In this document: positions 23,201 to 36,369 of the stretch, piece after piece
Numbering within the stretch: position 1 is the first letter of the stretch
Layout of the letters: each line of letters begins with the position of its first letter
From: Liolophura sinensis
Taxonomy: Eukaryota; Mollusca; Polyplacophora; Chitonida; Chitonidae
Direction of reading: 5' to 3'
Assembly: GCF_032854445.1 (NCBI RefSeq)
Contig: NC_088300.1
Location: forward strand, 41,196,458-41,260,457
DNA: 64,000 nucleotides
Translations under genes and position numbers: made by a program
Notes under the pieces: model-generated
Seen by the model: only the letters and a program-made list of their open reading frames with translations
Told to the model about the DNA's origin: nothing
Database searches by the model: none

Positions 23201-26200
23201 GCCTGATTTTGTTAATATACTGACCAGTTTTCAAGGTCATAGCTTGAGTAGTCTGTACACAGGGTTAAAATGAAAACATAGCCTTGAGAACACACGTTCC
23301 GATGACCCACATTGCATCGCCTGTGAGGTGTCATGAGTAGAGCGCTGTACCTGTGTGACACGCATCAATCAATTGTCTGGAAAAATTGTCTGGCTCTAGT
23401 GTCAGAGAAACCCTTTTGCCAGATATTCACAAGTTTTGCTGAATCAATCTAATTTTCTCTGCGGTGGACAAGGTAGAACATCATTTTGAAATGTCCGGAA
23501 CATGCGTTTTTGACTCTATTTTGATTTTGGTCCCATGAACAGAAATCTTAAAGGATGAAATTGAAATTTGGTTTGTATACTTAGGACATAATGGCTTTTG
23601 AGTGTGTAAATTTTTAGAAGCTGACGTAAGAGGGTTTTGGAGATATTGAGTGTCAAAGTACGGCCCATTTTTTATGCCCACCCTATATACATAAATAAGT
23701 CACCTTATGGTTGATTGTGTACATACAAAAGCATGATTCGTATACATTCAGGCATTCACTTTCAGCATGCTATTCATTGTTGTCATTCAGGCAGACTTCA
23801 GCTTGTCAACAGAATATGATGGAATGTGTTTACGGTATTTAGGGAGCAGCTGAAACCTAATGGACATAATTTTGACCTAATGTGAAGTAGTCTTTTAAAT
23901 ATTGCATCACGAAATTGTTTTATCAGGTGCAGGCTCTAAGAAGAAGAGTGAAGATGAGGTTGCTGAGGGTGAACCGTTATCCAAGAAAAAGAAGTGAGAC
24001 TTTTTTCTCCTAATTTGTGTGGTTATCCTTAACATTCTTCATGCTTACGATGCTCAGGGCTATTAAAAGGTTAGGAGTTACAATGGTAAGGCAAGTACTG
24101 CCCCAATACCAGCTACAGTAGATACAGCCAGATTTTTTTTCACACAAGAATCCGTTGTGTTTTTTTTTTTACATCACCATGGCAAATTCAGAAACTTGTG
24201 GACAACATGCTTAACCTAAAGGATGGGAAAACTGTATTCTTGTCAGTTCAAAGAAATTTATAGTCATAACAAATAATTATATAACAAGTTCAAAGAAATT
24301 TATAATCATAATAAATAATTATATAAAGTAATATTTGAGTACATGTTCTAGACTAGATCTTTTGTTTGTTTTGGCTAACTAATGATGGCTAATAAAATGA
24401 TGCTTAGTGAAATGTCAGTACACAAAGATTATTGTATTAGCATTATTGTACATGTATAAATAACCGTATACTTTCAGTACTTTCAGTCAGCAACCTGCAG
24501 ATGGATTTAGGTGAAGTATTCTTGAGTACAGCATTGAATGCATAAATACTTTTATTGCCACACAGATTAGAAGAGGAGGAGACGAAGAAGGAGGAGAAGT
24601 CTGTAAAGGAAGGAGGTCCTCGACAGATTGACGCCGGGAGGGAGGCGGCCATGGAGGCTGAGGTACAGGCCGCGAGGCAGAGAGCTATAGTGCCGCTGGA
24701 GATCCGCATGAAACAGTTCAGAGACATGCTGCAGGAGAAAGAGGTAAGGAGGCCGGGAGAAGTTGGTCTTGTGCACGCAGTAACTGGGATCATTCTCATT
24801 ATTAACTTACTGTGGTGTACCATGGAATTGGACTGAAAAGATTGGAATGCATTATTAAGTAACCATTTTTTTTTTTTTTTTTTTATATCGTAAAAATGAA
24901 TAAAAATTTAAGCTTACCTTCAAGAGTATACAAAGCATGAGATAGCATTTTTTTTTATTAGAGTAAAGCTGATAATATATTAAATAAAATTGGGCTTCTT
25001 CCTGCTATAATGATGGCCGCTATCATATAAGTGAAATATTCTTGAGTATGGCCTAAAACACAAATCGAGTAAATTAGTAAGTGAAATATAATTTTCAACT
25101 TGCAGTAGATTTTCCCTTATTAAGGACATTTAATGTCTTACGTGACACAATGACTATTCCTGTATTTGTTAAATGGGCATGTGTGTGCTGTCGCATACGG
25201 AGAACACATTTTTAGATTTCACCACCCAGGAGCCCTATTCCGGAGGGGATTATCTCCTCTCCTCATGTGGTGATGCCTTGGATTTATCTTCAGCTGTAAG
25301 TGACTTCTGAAAGGTTCATATTTAGGCATGTGTAGAAATGCTGTTTTTGATGCGTCCATGATTTTTGTACTTTCAAGAGTGATCCCATGGAAAGATTAAT
25401 TGCTGCTTTAATTATACAGCATGACTTTTTTTTTAGGGATGATTTTGATAAAGTTCACAATTGAAGAGCAATAGTTCGTGTTTCTGTAGTTCTCAGCTCT
25501 TGCCTGTGTCTTGTGTGATTTGTACAAGAAGACTGTGAGGGGCGTGAATGACATACTAACAGTGTTTTGTAGGAGTTAAGCAAAGAGAATGGAAAGATGA
25601 AGGTGTGTTTGGAGGTGTGATTGTTGTGTTCATCTAATTGTCATGTCATTATTAGGTTTCTGCCTTCTCCACATGGGAGAAAGAGCTCCACAAAATCGTG
25701 TTTGACCCACGTTACCTGTTACTGACGTCCAAGGAACGTAAGCAGGTGTTTGAGCAATACGTGAAGGAGAGGGCTGAAGAGGAGAGAAGAGAGAAACATC
25801 GTAAACTGAAAGAGAAGAAGGAGGCCTTTAGACAGCTGCTGGATGATGCCAAACTTCATGGAAAGTAAGTTTGTACAGGACATAAATGTAATTACTGTCC
25901 TCATGGATTCATTAAATTATGCGCTGAATAAATTACCTTAATTTTGGGAAAAAGGCATTGAAACTAGCATTTTCCAGTAGGGTATCATCCTAGCTGCTTG
26001 TACAAACTGCACAACAGCATGCTAATATCAGTAGGACTCCCAGAAACTCTGCTGTGGGGTAAATGTAACTCAAGTGTCATGTAGGTCTGTCCTGTTCAGT
26101 ATTCTAGTATTACAATTTAGTGGGCAACATGTCAAGTTCAGAGTTAATGCCTTAGCATTCGGACTTATCCTACATTTTTTGCCTGATAAGACACCAGAGT

Positions 26201-29200
26201 AATGAATAGCTTTCACTTACAAGTCAAAACTCCTTTTAAATCCCATGCTCATTTAGTCTTCCATGGGGAAAGACCATTCAAATCTATGTAGTCTGTTTGC
26301 TGATTTTCTGATACAAGTAAAAAGTGATGGAATACGAGTTTGCCAATGAATGCCCCTGGTTAGCAAAACACCAATGAGCACATTGCTGAACAGCATCATT
26401 CTGAAATGGTGATAGGTTTTCATTACTATTCACATGATTTACACAGTGGCAGGGTTTCGACTGCAGAGTTTCACCTTTCCAACAAAATAAAAACTACTTC
26501 AGCCATATCTGGCGTCCCTGATTGCGCACAAGTGGACCATAGTCTCCATTCTTAAAACCCTGTTCCTTAACCTGCGGATGAACCCGATCTCAATAATTTT
26601 GGTGAAATGAATCCCTTCCGCTTCAGTCAAAGCAACTTTGCAACAAAAAGACGTTATGGGTATGATGGTACAGTTTCTATTAAGCCCTTTGGATCATGTT
26701 AATGAACAGTTTGTATCAGATTTGTATGCTCTTTCAACAGAGTGAGTAGACAGAAGGCTAAGGGCCTCTGCATGACGAGAGTAATGCTAATTACATCTTT
26801 GTGCGCATGTGTACGACATGTAGTTTGTGATATTTAAAATATATGGTTGTATATTTTTCTAGGTCGTCATTCAGTGACTTTGCAGCGAAGTATGGCAAAG
26901 ATGACCGTTTTAAAGGTATTGAGAAGATGAGGGAGCGAGAAAGCATCTTCAGTGACTATGTGTCAGATCTTCGCCGTAAAGAGAAAGAAGAGAAATCCAG
27001 CCAGAAAGAGAAGGTATGTATCTTGGGTAAATCTAGATGCTGGGACAAGTGCCATGCAGCCATTACCAGCTTGCTGTGTTTGATGCAACTGCACTAAAAT
27101 ATGTCCATTTAATAGAAGTTTTTCAATTGGATCAATTTTACATAAATTTAACCTGAAGATACCTGAATTTCAAAAACGTTTCAAACAGTTCAAAAATTCC
27201 CAGCAGAGTGCAGCATTCTGAAGGGCAGAATTGTGCATTTTATTTCATGAACAGTTTTCATTGCAGGTTATGTTAATGATTCAGTAATGTTCTTGTGCAT
27301 TCTTTGTAACATTTTATAGGATAACATTTTTTTCAGGATCATTATTGAGATTTCAGACTGTCTGCCATTTACTCCATATGTGTTCATATTTATCTAATGT
27401 TTATAAAGAATTCATGGTGATTTATATTCCGTAACTTAGATTATTTGACATTTTTGATCATGTTTCCATGCAAAAGTTTCGATTTTATTTACATTTTGTG
27501 AATGTATAATTATGATTGTTGTAATAGATAATAGACATTGATGTATTGCATAGGTTTTGACTTTACATTATGTTTCCAAATGAGTGAATGACCCAGTAAC
27601 CTGTCAGTTCTTTGATGACTGTAAAACTTTGGTTTATTAAGTAAAAGTATCAAATATTTACAGTATGTAGCTAAATGTGTCATGTTTTTTTCTGAGAATT
27701 TTATTTTACAAGAAGGACAAGAAAATTAAGTTTATATTTAACAGCCGAGTTTGCTTCTCACATGATATAAGTAAATGCCAATTTAACGACTTGAGATTTT
27801 AATGGCATATTGTGTTGTCTAAATTTAAATGGGTAAACGTAAATGTTAACGGCTGAGTTATGTGACATCTATTTTTCTACTAATCAACTTGTGTCCATTT
27901 GGAAGCTCAAAGAAGGGTCGAAGCTGTTGATCTCTAGGCAAGGCGGTTGAATAACTGATGCGCTGTCTCGTGCTTTGAAATAAGACGGCAGGAATAAGGC
28001 CCCCTAGCTGTGTGCTTCCACAATGGGATATACAGTGGTGTAAATGTAATTGCTTCTCTGTTTGATATATGGTTTTGCTCTAAAGCTGTCCAGTTTAAAC
28101 TTTGACCATCTCTGTTTATCACAGATCATTACTGTACTTGTATCTTACGTCAGTAAGGGTATAAAATCCAATTGCAAGGCCCTACCTACTCTCTGTAGCA
28201 TGTGTATGTGAATTGGCAGTCAAGAAGTAGTCCTGCTGACAAATCTTTGACCAGCCGAATCTTAATGTACCTTTGATACAGTCACTGACTTCCAGATGTG
28301 TCATATAGGGCTCATTGCTTTTGATTATGAGGACATGACTACTTCAGCTGAAAGAAAAACTCATCTGCATTAAAACATGCAAGAAATACTGCTCCAAATA
28401 TTTGTGTATGTACACATGCACTTTGGTCTTGGAGTATTTTATTGACCAAATTAAATTCTTGTGTAACAAACAACACAAAACTCCTTCAGACTGGCAGTAC
28501 ACATACACATGTACTGGAGGTGAATTGTGTGGACATGTTATTATTTACATGTGTCACACCTACATGTATGTATCGCTGTATAGAATGCAAAGTCAAATGT
28601 GGAAGTTAGAAATATGATTTCTTTCTGGCTTTGGACAAGCTTTCTGGGCAAACTTTCCTGAATATTTAAAATGTAAAAGAATAGAATTCCCATTAAACAC
28701 CTTAATATATTAGTATTCAGAACAAATTACATGTATGTTCACATTGCAGCTACACTTGACCAGGGTATCAAAAACAAGAAAGCATATTTCTGACACTCAT
28801 AGATTTGTTGGTTTGAATTACATGTAATTATATAATTTGCCTTCTACAAAAAAAGATAATGATTGAGGATTGTGATGGGTATAAATTGAATTGTGCTATG
28901 TAATGATACTGCTAATAAAACTAAGGTTCTTGCCTGTAATAGAGAGTGGAACAGTTTTTATCATTTCGATTCAGTGATAACGGTTCTTCACATCATTCCA
29001 GTTGCTTTACCTAGAAAATTGTGTTTGTGAACTGTAACATAATTTCCTTTCAGATGTAGAATTTAAAAAAAATTTTACGCTGTGTTGACAGGTTTACTCG
29101 TTAATCTTATATTTTTTTTTAGGATAAATCAAAGGTTGTCATCCAAGAATCTTTGATGTTAAAAACACTGGATAAAATAAAACTTTTTGGCTAAAAATAA

Positions 29201-32200
29201 TTCAAATGGCAGAATCCTTCTGTTAAGTACAAGTGTGAAGACAGCCTTTGATGCTTTTTTTATTGTTTGAAAATATATGTGTTTAGAAAAGTTGTTTTCA
29301 GTTATGTGGTCCATCACTTGCCCTTTTTTCCTCCTTGTAGCTCAAGGCAGAGTATATCCAGCTATTGAAGGAGACGCCAGGGTTGAACCGAGACTCGCGC
29401 TGGAGCGAGACAAAGAAGAAGATCGACCATGATCCTCGCTACAAGGCTGTCGACAGCAGCTCGCGGCGAGAAGACTGGTTCAGAGATTACGTCAAAAATC
29501 TGGAAGACGTAAGTTTTACTGAAGTCTTACATTAAAATCAGAAGTGAAGTAAATATCTTAACAGTTACCTGTGATTGGGTTCATGCAGATTTCATTGTTT
29601 AGCAGTGATATAAACTAACGGTGACCTAGTTACTAGTATTTTGAATGTCAGTTGAAGTAGTAGGTCAAATCCAGCTCATGATGGCTTCTCTCCGGCCTTA
29701 CGTGGGAATTTCTGCCAGCAACCTGCCTTTGGTCGGTTTTTCCCCCCGGGCTATGCTCGGTTTCCTCTAACCACACCGCTGGCAACCGTCATATAAGTGA
29801 AATATTCTTGAGTAAGGCATAAAACACTTATCAGATAAATAAATAAATAAAGTAATAGGCTACCGATCATGATCCCTTGACCATTGAGATTGCATACCCT
29901 AATTTCCTCTTCAGAAGTATTGGAAGCAACTTTTATGCCCGAAGGCTGGTGACATGTGATTAAATTTCATTGGTTTTATTATAAGCTTTTCTTGGTTACT
30001 GCCACCATAAACCTGACCAGCTCTTGGAAGTGAAATGTACTCAAGCAAATTAACATGGTAGCAAACAAAAACTTTAGATTGTTTTATTGCTTGCAGGAAT
30101 CTGATGAAGAAGATAGAAAGGAGAGAGAGAAAAAGGAACGGGTTGAGGCGAGTTTGAGGGAGCGTGAGAAGGAAGTCCAGCGCACCCTGTCCACATCCCT
30201 GAGGGAGAGAGACAAGGAAAGGGAGCAGCACAAGAAAGATGAGGCTGTCCAGCACTTCAAAGCTCTCCTGGCTGATCTGGTACGACAAGTGCATAACTTC
30301 ACTCCTTTCACAAGGCTAGGGCTAGAATTTGTGAATATCACTGTGTTGAAGAATGGGGGTCAGTAAGCAGTTGAAGATGCTCATATGGCCGTCTTTATAG
30401 TCTGATAAAATTATACTTTTTGTGGCCCTGAAATTGAAACCATTCCAACCAGTATAGTTTTGTATCCAAACTCAAATTAAAAATGTGCATAAATTGCATT
30501 GAAAGTTGCTCTTTCATATACGAATAGGTGAGGAATTAGGGTGGGTCAAAAGCCCCAGTTTAGGCAACCCCTGTCATTCGGAAATTCATGTAATAATAGA
30601 GATATAAATTTTCAAGCTTTTTTGTCATATGGAATTGTCCTGTATCTCAAATAGTACTCAAATTATACAAAAATGTAAAACTATTTCAAGGTGATCTTAA
30701 TTATTTCAGTATTTATTTTCTTCTGCAAATGCCTGTTACATCTATGATACTGAAGACTTGGAAAGATGACAGTGCTCGTTGTAATTGTTCACTACAAAGC
30801 TGTCATATAAGAGAAATTATGTTCAGTACAGTCTAAACCAGGTCATTGTAATCAGGGATTTAATATTACGTATGTGTCACGTGACAGGTGAGAAATGCTG
30901 AGGTGACCTGGAGGGATGCCAAGAAGCAGTTGAGGAAGGACCACAGGTGGGAGCTGGTGGACCAGCTAGAGAGAGAGGAGAGAGATAAGCTGTTTGAGGA
31001 GCACATTGACAACCTCAACAAGAAGAACAAAGAGATGTTCCATAAACTACTTGACGACACTCCGGAGGTACAACTATGCAGTCTCTGCTGCTCACTATGC
31101 ATGGGTTGAAATAATAAAATTGTGTCTTTGATAGAAGCTTGTGATCTTCTTGACACCCAATTTGGCAGCTTGGGGTATGCTGTTATGGGAGACTATACAA
31201 ATTTTCTGGAAGCCATCATCCAGATTTAGCTATTGGTGCTTGAAAATCAAGTTGAAGAAAGTCACGAAAGACTATCGCTTTGTATAGAGAGCATAATTCA
31301 TAGGTCAAAAAGACAGTTCACCAGAGGTCCTGCTGAGCTTTAGTGGACTTACATCAGCCAAGTTTCCTTTACGCATAGTACTGATGTGGTTAAACGATAT
31401 CACATGTGATGCCATGGTTACATGAAGAGAGCCTGAGATTGTAGCTGAATACTCCAGCTTTATTGTTCCCATTCGAAGTGCCTTTGGGCTTACAGTTGGG
31501 AACATTTTAATGCAAAACTACATATATGGGGGGAAAAAGTGTACCAAGGAGCTGTGATTTTTAAATACTGTGTACTTTAGAGCTGGCTGGTTTTTACCCT
31601 GGGTCACATCCTATGAATAAAAACTTGTGAATGCATTTTTAAGTTAATCAAAATCCAACACATAAATCACTTCTCATATTATAGCCCCACTGTTCAAACA
31701 ATAAAAGAGAGGTGTGCTTATCTAAAAAAAATGTATATCTTCGAAAATAGATCACCCTATTTAAACATCTGGGAAACAGACCATCTGGAATGAGGCCAGA
31801 TGTCTGTCCCTAGAGCTTACATGTATGTAGATTATACCCTGTTTTTTGCATCTTTGTGCAACTTCCATTGCAGACACCACATGCATAACCAGTGAAGACA
31901 TCTATACCAGTCAGTTGTTTTAGGGAGTCTGCTCTAAATTTTACAGGTAACATTTACCTCAGCCTGGAAGGAGGTGAAAAAGTTGATCAGAGATGATGCC
32001 AGATATTCCAAGTTCTCATCGAGCGACAGGGTAAGTGTGTTCATAATGGAACTTTAACACTTTGTGATTGTTGTGCTTATATTTCAAGCAAGAAAGCGAC
32101 ATACGCCAGTTTTCAGCTATACCATGTTTCGACATTCTGTGGGATATTTAGTGATAAGAGTGAAGACAGCGCCAAGCATGTAGCCATATGGTGCAGTCTT

Positions 32201-33618
32201 GTCATTGACAACCTGTCATTGAAGTCATAGCCACATGTTTTCACTATTCTAACACCTCTTTAGAACCATATTCTGTTCGTAATTTCACAAATATGAGAAT
32301 GGCATTGCTATTTATTTTGTGTTTAGAAAAGAGAACATGAGTTTGAGGAGTACATGCATGAGAAGATGGTTCAGGCCAAAGCCGACTTCAGGGAGCTCCT
32401 CAAAGAGTGCAAGTTGATAACCTACAAGTAAGTTAGTTCTCAATTACTGACAGTGTGGAAGTTCTGTGTTAATCAGTTCAAACAGACCATGGTTAGTTCT
32501 TGTACATTTCACAAATTTTTGTCAGCAGTAAAATTGTATAATGTGTGAAGAGAATCAGCCATAACTTCACGTAATCTTTCATGAGCTAATTGCCCTGCTG
32601 TACAAACTGTAGTTTGGCTGTAGAAAGGTGATTAGCTTAGGTTAGTGAAAATAATGTGCTATGTAATAATAAGTTGTGATTACTGTTAGCCACATAAAAT
32701 TTTGTTTACTTTTTCACCAACATTGTACAGCAGAGTGATTGGTTGAGGCAAAAGTCCACATGAAATCCATTCAGGTACCCAAATGTATGACCAGCCCCCC
32801 CTCCCCCCCCCCCCCCCCACCCCCCACAGCAACACCACCAGCAACACCACACAATTAATGCATCCTAGTAATACTAGTAAGTGATAAACCATAATTGACA
32901 GGTTCACTTTTCTACAGGTCCAGGAAGCTAATTGAAGACACAGATACTCACTTCAAAGATATAGAAAAGATATTACAGGTAGGTGCTTTGTAACCAATCC
33001 AGAGTGCACATACCGCCAGTGTTGACAAAATTGTGCTGACATTTTAGAAGTCATCTACATAAATTTAATACGTCCAAATATCTTACTTTGAGTGAACAAT
33101 GGAATGTTAAGTTTTATTTGGGGTTTCCCTTCGACGATCAACTCTCTGAAGTCACTGTATTTAGAAAGGCTGATTTTTTTAGTAAGTTACCTCCCCTTGT
33201 CTATGCGACGGGAGATGTTCAACGAACTTGAAATGTCAGACACGGTGTTGTGTTGTAATTATGAGGTCTATCATGTAACTTCAGCCCTGCAGTACAGATC
33301 ATTGGGAATTACGAATTACGGAATCCTGAAATATTGTCGATAGAAAGGAAGATGGTATTTGGTTTACTATAGACTTTTAATTCACTTTGAATCTATCCGT
33401 GCGATCCACGAGCGAGGGTTGCATTGTGGGAATTTTTGTGCCGCCTCATGTGCATGTTATCTCCTTTTCTGTTGCAGAATGACAAGCGATACCTAATCTT
33501 GGACTGTGTGGAAGATGAAAGGAAGAAAATGCTGAATGCTTACATTGATGACTTGGAGCGTAAAGGACCGCCCCCTCCTCCCACGGCCTCAGAACCATCT
33601 CGCCGAAGTTTAAAGTAG
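14251..33618 (+). CDS. TCERG1: Transcription elongation regulator 1 (CA150), 21 coding exons, 1029 aa
   Basis: Exons: 14251-14396, 16453-16762, 17276-17422, 17779-17938, 18653-18763, 20091-20266, 20688-20817, 21312-21454, 22018-22112, 22712-22860, 23927-23993, 24566-24743, 25656-25864, 26863-27013, 29341-29508, 30097-30279, 30888-31067, 31947-32030, 32327-32427, 32918-32978, 33478-33618; all phases agree. This nuclear protein couples Pol II elongation to splicing. An Arg/Gly- and Pro/Gly/Met-rich N-terminus is followed by WW1 (about 190-216, [14 protein letters not shown]), WW2 (about 360-385, [15 protein letters not shown]) and WW3 (about 471-500, [15 protein letters not shown]). A Glu/Lys-rich stretch then precedes six FF domains between about 605 and 1012. 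The C-terminus [14 protein letters not shown] is diagnostic of the family. Human TCERG1 is 1098 aa; the long Gln-Ala tract is reduced here to a short QAQAQA-type run in exon 6. Confidence 0.97.
14724..15061. mobile_element. MITE-like foldback element A, ~338 bp (TCERG1 intron 1)
   Basis: The ends are inverted copies of each other over about 37 bp: TTAGTTGCA.TAATGTACC at the left matches the reverse complement of the right end. A second inverted pair lies inside ('tttatcagtaaatatcttca' and its complement), so most of the element can fold back. No coding capacity is present. A target duplication was not clearly identified. Confidence 0.7.
15099..15570. mobile_element. MITE-like foldback element B, ~470 bp (TCERG1 intron 1)
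   Basis: There are long imperfect inverted arms of roughly 150 bp. The outer words are 'tactgggctggca' and 'aacctatggtaaact', and the inner words 'cagctcac.tgca' and 'acatcccaggt'. All recur inverted on the right side. The unpaired centre lies around 15260-15350. It is non-coding and lies 37 bp from element A but has a different sequence. Confidence 0.7.
22081..22480 (+). repeat. 56-bp minisatellite that starts in TCERG1 exon 9 and duplicates its splice donor
   Basis: The exon 9 end (AGTACACCAGTACCAGGA..) plus the first intron bases is repeated about seven times. Donor positions are at 22113 (the gene's own), 22169 and 22225, all reading CCCTG/GTAAGTAC. The equivalent sites at 22280, 22336, 22389 and 22445 read CTAAG and have lost GT. 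Spacings are 56, 56, 55, 56, 53 and 56 bp. All four dead copies carry the same G-to-C change, so they probably descend from one variant unit. Period 56 is not a multiple of three. Confidence 0.9.
23112..23682. mobile_element. MITE-like element C with ~30-bp terminal inverted repeats, ~571 bp (TCERG1 intron 10)
   Basis: The left end (GGTGGGCATAAAAA..GGGCCGTACTTTGA) is matched by its near-perfect inverse at 23653-23682 (TCAAAGTACGGCCC.. to ..ATGCCCACC). The interior has no inverted structure that I can see and no transposase. A target duplication is not obvious. It may be a non-autonomous DNA transposon. Confidence 0.75.
24245..24330. repeat. Two-copy tandem repeat, ~46 bp (TCERG1 intron 11)
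   Basis: 'gttcaaagaaatttata(g/a)tcata' followed by 'ataattatata' occurs twice in direct succession with few differences. Confidence 0.8.
24998..25072 (+). mobile_element. SINE tail fragment (TCERG1 intron 12)
   Basis: 'gatggccgctatcatataag' is followed by 'gaaatattcttgagtatggc' and 'taaaacaca', the conserved 3' half of the SINE family. The head and most of the body are missing. Confidence 0.65.
27014..29340. other. TCERG1 intron 14, 2.3 kb, nothing recognised
   Basis: AT-rich intron sequence. I see no conserved exon, no clear mobile element and no tandem repeat in it. Confidence 0.5.
29675..29853 (+). mobile_element. SINE copy, 5'-truncated (TCERG1 intron 15)
   Basis: In plus orientation it reads 'atgatggcttctctccggcc', 'gccagcaacctgc', 'tcggtttcctct', 'gtcatataagtgaaatattc', 'gagtaaggcataaaacac', and ends in an (aaat)n tail. 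The tRNA-like head is missing. Confidence 0.75.
30390..30550 (+). repeat. Dispersed repeat, copy 1 (TCERG1 intron 16)
   Basis: The block 'ctgataaaattatactttttgt..ccctgaaattg..aaagttg.tctttc..gaggaattaggg' is matched in the same order at 35107-35250. The two copies are diverged and in direct orientation. Family unknown. Confidence 0.6.
32797..32825. repeat. Poly-C tract (TCERG1 intron 19)
   Basis: An almost pure C run with a few A and T interruptions, flanked by 'ccccacc' words. It lies about 90 bp before exon 20. Confidence 0.85.
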
Positions 33619-34243
33619 TAATCACAACCTTCATCAAAGTAGTCACTCCAAACTCAGCCCCTCTAGGCATGCTTGTCTTATTCTACACCAGTTATCTCCC
33701 TTTGCCTTTTTGATATGGCTGCGTTTTCATGAAGTATTAACTCCCTGATCTTTGGTTGTGCTATCGTTGTTTGTAATTTTTGTTATGTCCTGTATTAATG
33801 CGAATCATTCTTTGCGATTTCATTATCAAGCCATACAAATGTTCATAGTTCAGAAATGTATGAATGTCTCGTTTTATCTTATGTATGCAGCAAATTATGC
33901 TAGTCTCATCAATGGGATTCAAGTTTCTGTGGATTTTAAATCACTTCGGTAGAACTGATACAGTCAATGTACATTCCACCCCTACACAATCTTGATTGGA
34001 TTATACATGTATGCTTGTTTAGTGATTGGACTGGGAATTTTTAATTCTTGTGAGTATGTACCTTGGAAATTCTCCTCAGAAGTTGGAGAAGTTCTGTTAA
34101 GTGCTCACAGTGTTGTGGATTTTAACAAGATTAGTTGTGTAAGCAGTTCTGCATGGAGAAAATGGAGACAACATTGAGAACTATGCCAGTCCTTAAAGTT
34201 ATACTTACCGGTACATGTAATGTTCACAAACTTTTTATCATGA

Positions 34244-34249
34244 AATAAA
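34244..34249 (+). terminator. Candidate poly(A) signal of TCERG1
   Basis: AATAAA lies 626 bp past the TCERG1 stop codon, in an AT-rich, non-coding stretch. It is the first canonical hexamer I noticed downstream. The cleavage site is not proven. Confidence 0.5.
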
Positions 34250-36363
34250 AATATTGATATGTACAATGATGCTTGTTATGACTTGTGAGATACTGTCTGT
34301 GGTGAGAAGTAAATAGTTATTAGTTTTCCGCAAATGTCTTTGCAGGCACAGTTGTTTTCTGTGGTAATTGGTCCAAGAAGAAGCAATTGTCATATGAAGG
34401 GAGATTTGAAAATTTTTTTTATTGAATACCTTCAAGAATTTTAGACTTCAAGAATAACATCGACTTTATTTTTAAGCTTTCAGAGATTGGTAGGATAAAC
34501 ATAGAACAGTGCCACTAGTTAGTATATTTTTGGCAGTCAGGACCTTTTTTTTTCTCCTACAACCTCAGAATAGAGCGGTGAATTTAAGGATCTCTTGTAA
34601 GAAGTTCTTCAGGTTTCCAGACAAAAGTCCAAGGACAAATCCTTGGTATTTGCAGATTTGTGTTAAAATCTCCCCTTCTCTGCCTTGGGGCCCTGGTTAG
34701 CAGAGTGGATATCAGTCTTGGGTCCTTGTTGTGGATCCTAGGTTGACTTGGTGAATATGTATAAAGACCTGTGTAGTAGAAACAGTGAGACTGATGAACA
34801 GTTCACTTGGCTGTCACTCAAGCCATGGCATACAAGTGAAATATTTTGAACACTACTTGCCCTCAATGGTTCGGTCATCGAAAACATGCGTTCCTGCAGA
34901 CAAGCCCTTTACCAAAGAGATCACCCATATGCAGGTAGCTGATGCCTGTTAAGAAGCAGTTTTAAGTGGGGGAACTCACTAATTTCCGCCTTAAAATAAA
35001 CCCATTGTAAGAGCCGTATTCTGGAGTAATATGTAAAAAGCCCACTGTAAATCTTTTCGCAGGTTTGCAAGTTTATTCAAGCATATCCTGAAGGCATTAC
35101 CCTGTGCAGACTGATAAAGTTATACTTTTTGTTAAGCCCTGAAATTGGCTAATCCAGCCTATGTAGTTTCCAAAGTCAAATTGAAGAAGTAAATAAATTT
35201 CACTGAAAGTTGATCTTTCCTATGTGAGATGGTTGAGGAATTAGGGGAATCAAATTGATTATTGCTGTACTCAAACCAGTTGTATTGCATGTCACAGAGT
35301 GCAGGAAAGAGACGGTTGTACAATGTAGTGCCATGATAGTCACTAAGCTGTTTCACTTGTAAACCAGCTCTCATTTGTGAAAATTAAGAATTAGTATGTA
35401 TCGCTACACACTAGGAACGTCGACATTATCTTCCTTAGTCTGTTTTTTTAAGATGCATTTAGTTAAAAGAAAAAGACAACACTAGACCAAATGTATGCAT
35501 GCATTGATAAAGTATCCCAAACGTAGTTTGATGCACGTAACTTTTGTTTTTGTGATGTATCACAACCAAGATATGGCATTTCAAAGCAAGCAAAATTGTG
35601 CACGAGGCAACGGAAAGCACCATCATGTTATCAGTTTTAACCAATCAGCTGTGAATAACTTTTATAACCCGAACCTGAACCCTGTTTTCACTGTAAGCTG
35701 TACAACTATGGGGTGCAAGTGACGGCATATCATGCTCTGGGTTGCTCGAACATGCATATCCCCATGGTCCTGTAAAAATTAAGAGCAACCAATCACATCC
35801 CAAAAATGTAGGTCACCATTATGTCTGTTTTCAGTCCACTTCCGAAATAACTCAATTTATTTTACTTGTCTTTTAACTCAATAGCTCAAGGGGCTCTTTG
35901 AGTCCGATATTTGAAGTTATAATGCTGGGAATGCTATTCGAGTTGCTGCGAGTGTCAGGCCCTTGACTAATGAGGTCTGGCTGCAGATTGAATCGTGATT
36001 TATCAGAAATTTGGCGAAAAGGGGATGATTTAGATTTACTTTAGGCACTTCCGTTTCTTCTTGCACCTAACAAATTCTTGTTTTAAGCCTCCTTAACACC
36101 AATCAAATAAATCAGTAGCTCAAAACCTACAGAAAAGCACAAATACACAGGGAATAGACCCAACTTGTACCCAACCATAATGAAGTGAATGCATTACCAT
36201 GTAAAGGGTTTCACAAGCTTTCTACCCACTTGCGGGGATTTCTTTACAGTCTGTGTGGTGATACCTACATTATTATCACTGAACTCTTGTAGGACAAGGA
36301 GTACATTGTATAAAGCAGTATATAATGAAGTAAAGAACCAGTAATGTAGATGAAAGATAGGCT
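34250..36363. other. Non-coding gap between TCERG1 and the RAB24 side
   Basis: Short unconvincing open frames only. It contains a dispersed repeat copy and possible tRNA-headed SINE debris ('gccctggttagcagagtgga') at about 34.69-34.86 kb. No gene is supported. Confidence 0.5.
35107..35250 (+). repeat. Dispersed repeat, copy 2
   Basis: It matches the copy at 30390-30550 in the same orientation ('ctgataaagttatacttttt', 'ccctgaaattgg', 'gaaagttgatctttcc', 'gaggaattagggg'). Confidence 0.6.
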
Positions 36364-36369
36364 TTTATT
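36364..36369 (-). terminator. Candidate distal poly(A) signal for RAB24
   Basis: AATAAA on the minus strand, about 3.4 kb past the RAB24 stop. The interval contains no other gene, which would fit a long 3' UTR. Several other weak hexamers exist, so this is a guess to be tested with 3' end data. Confidence 0.3.

Noticed and set aside
34685-34865. tRNA gene suggested by 'gccctggttagcagagtgga'
   Set aside because: No complete cloverleaf or convincing B box follows. The sequence fits a degraded SINE head better.
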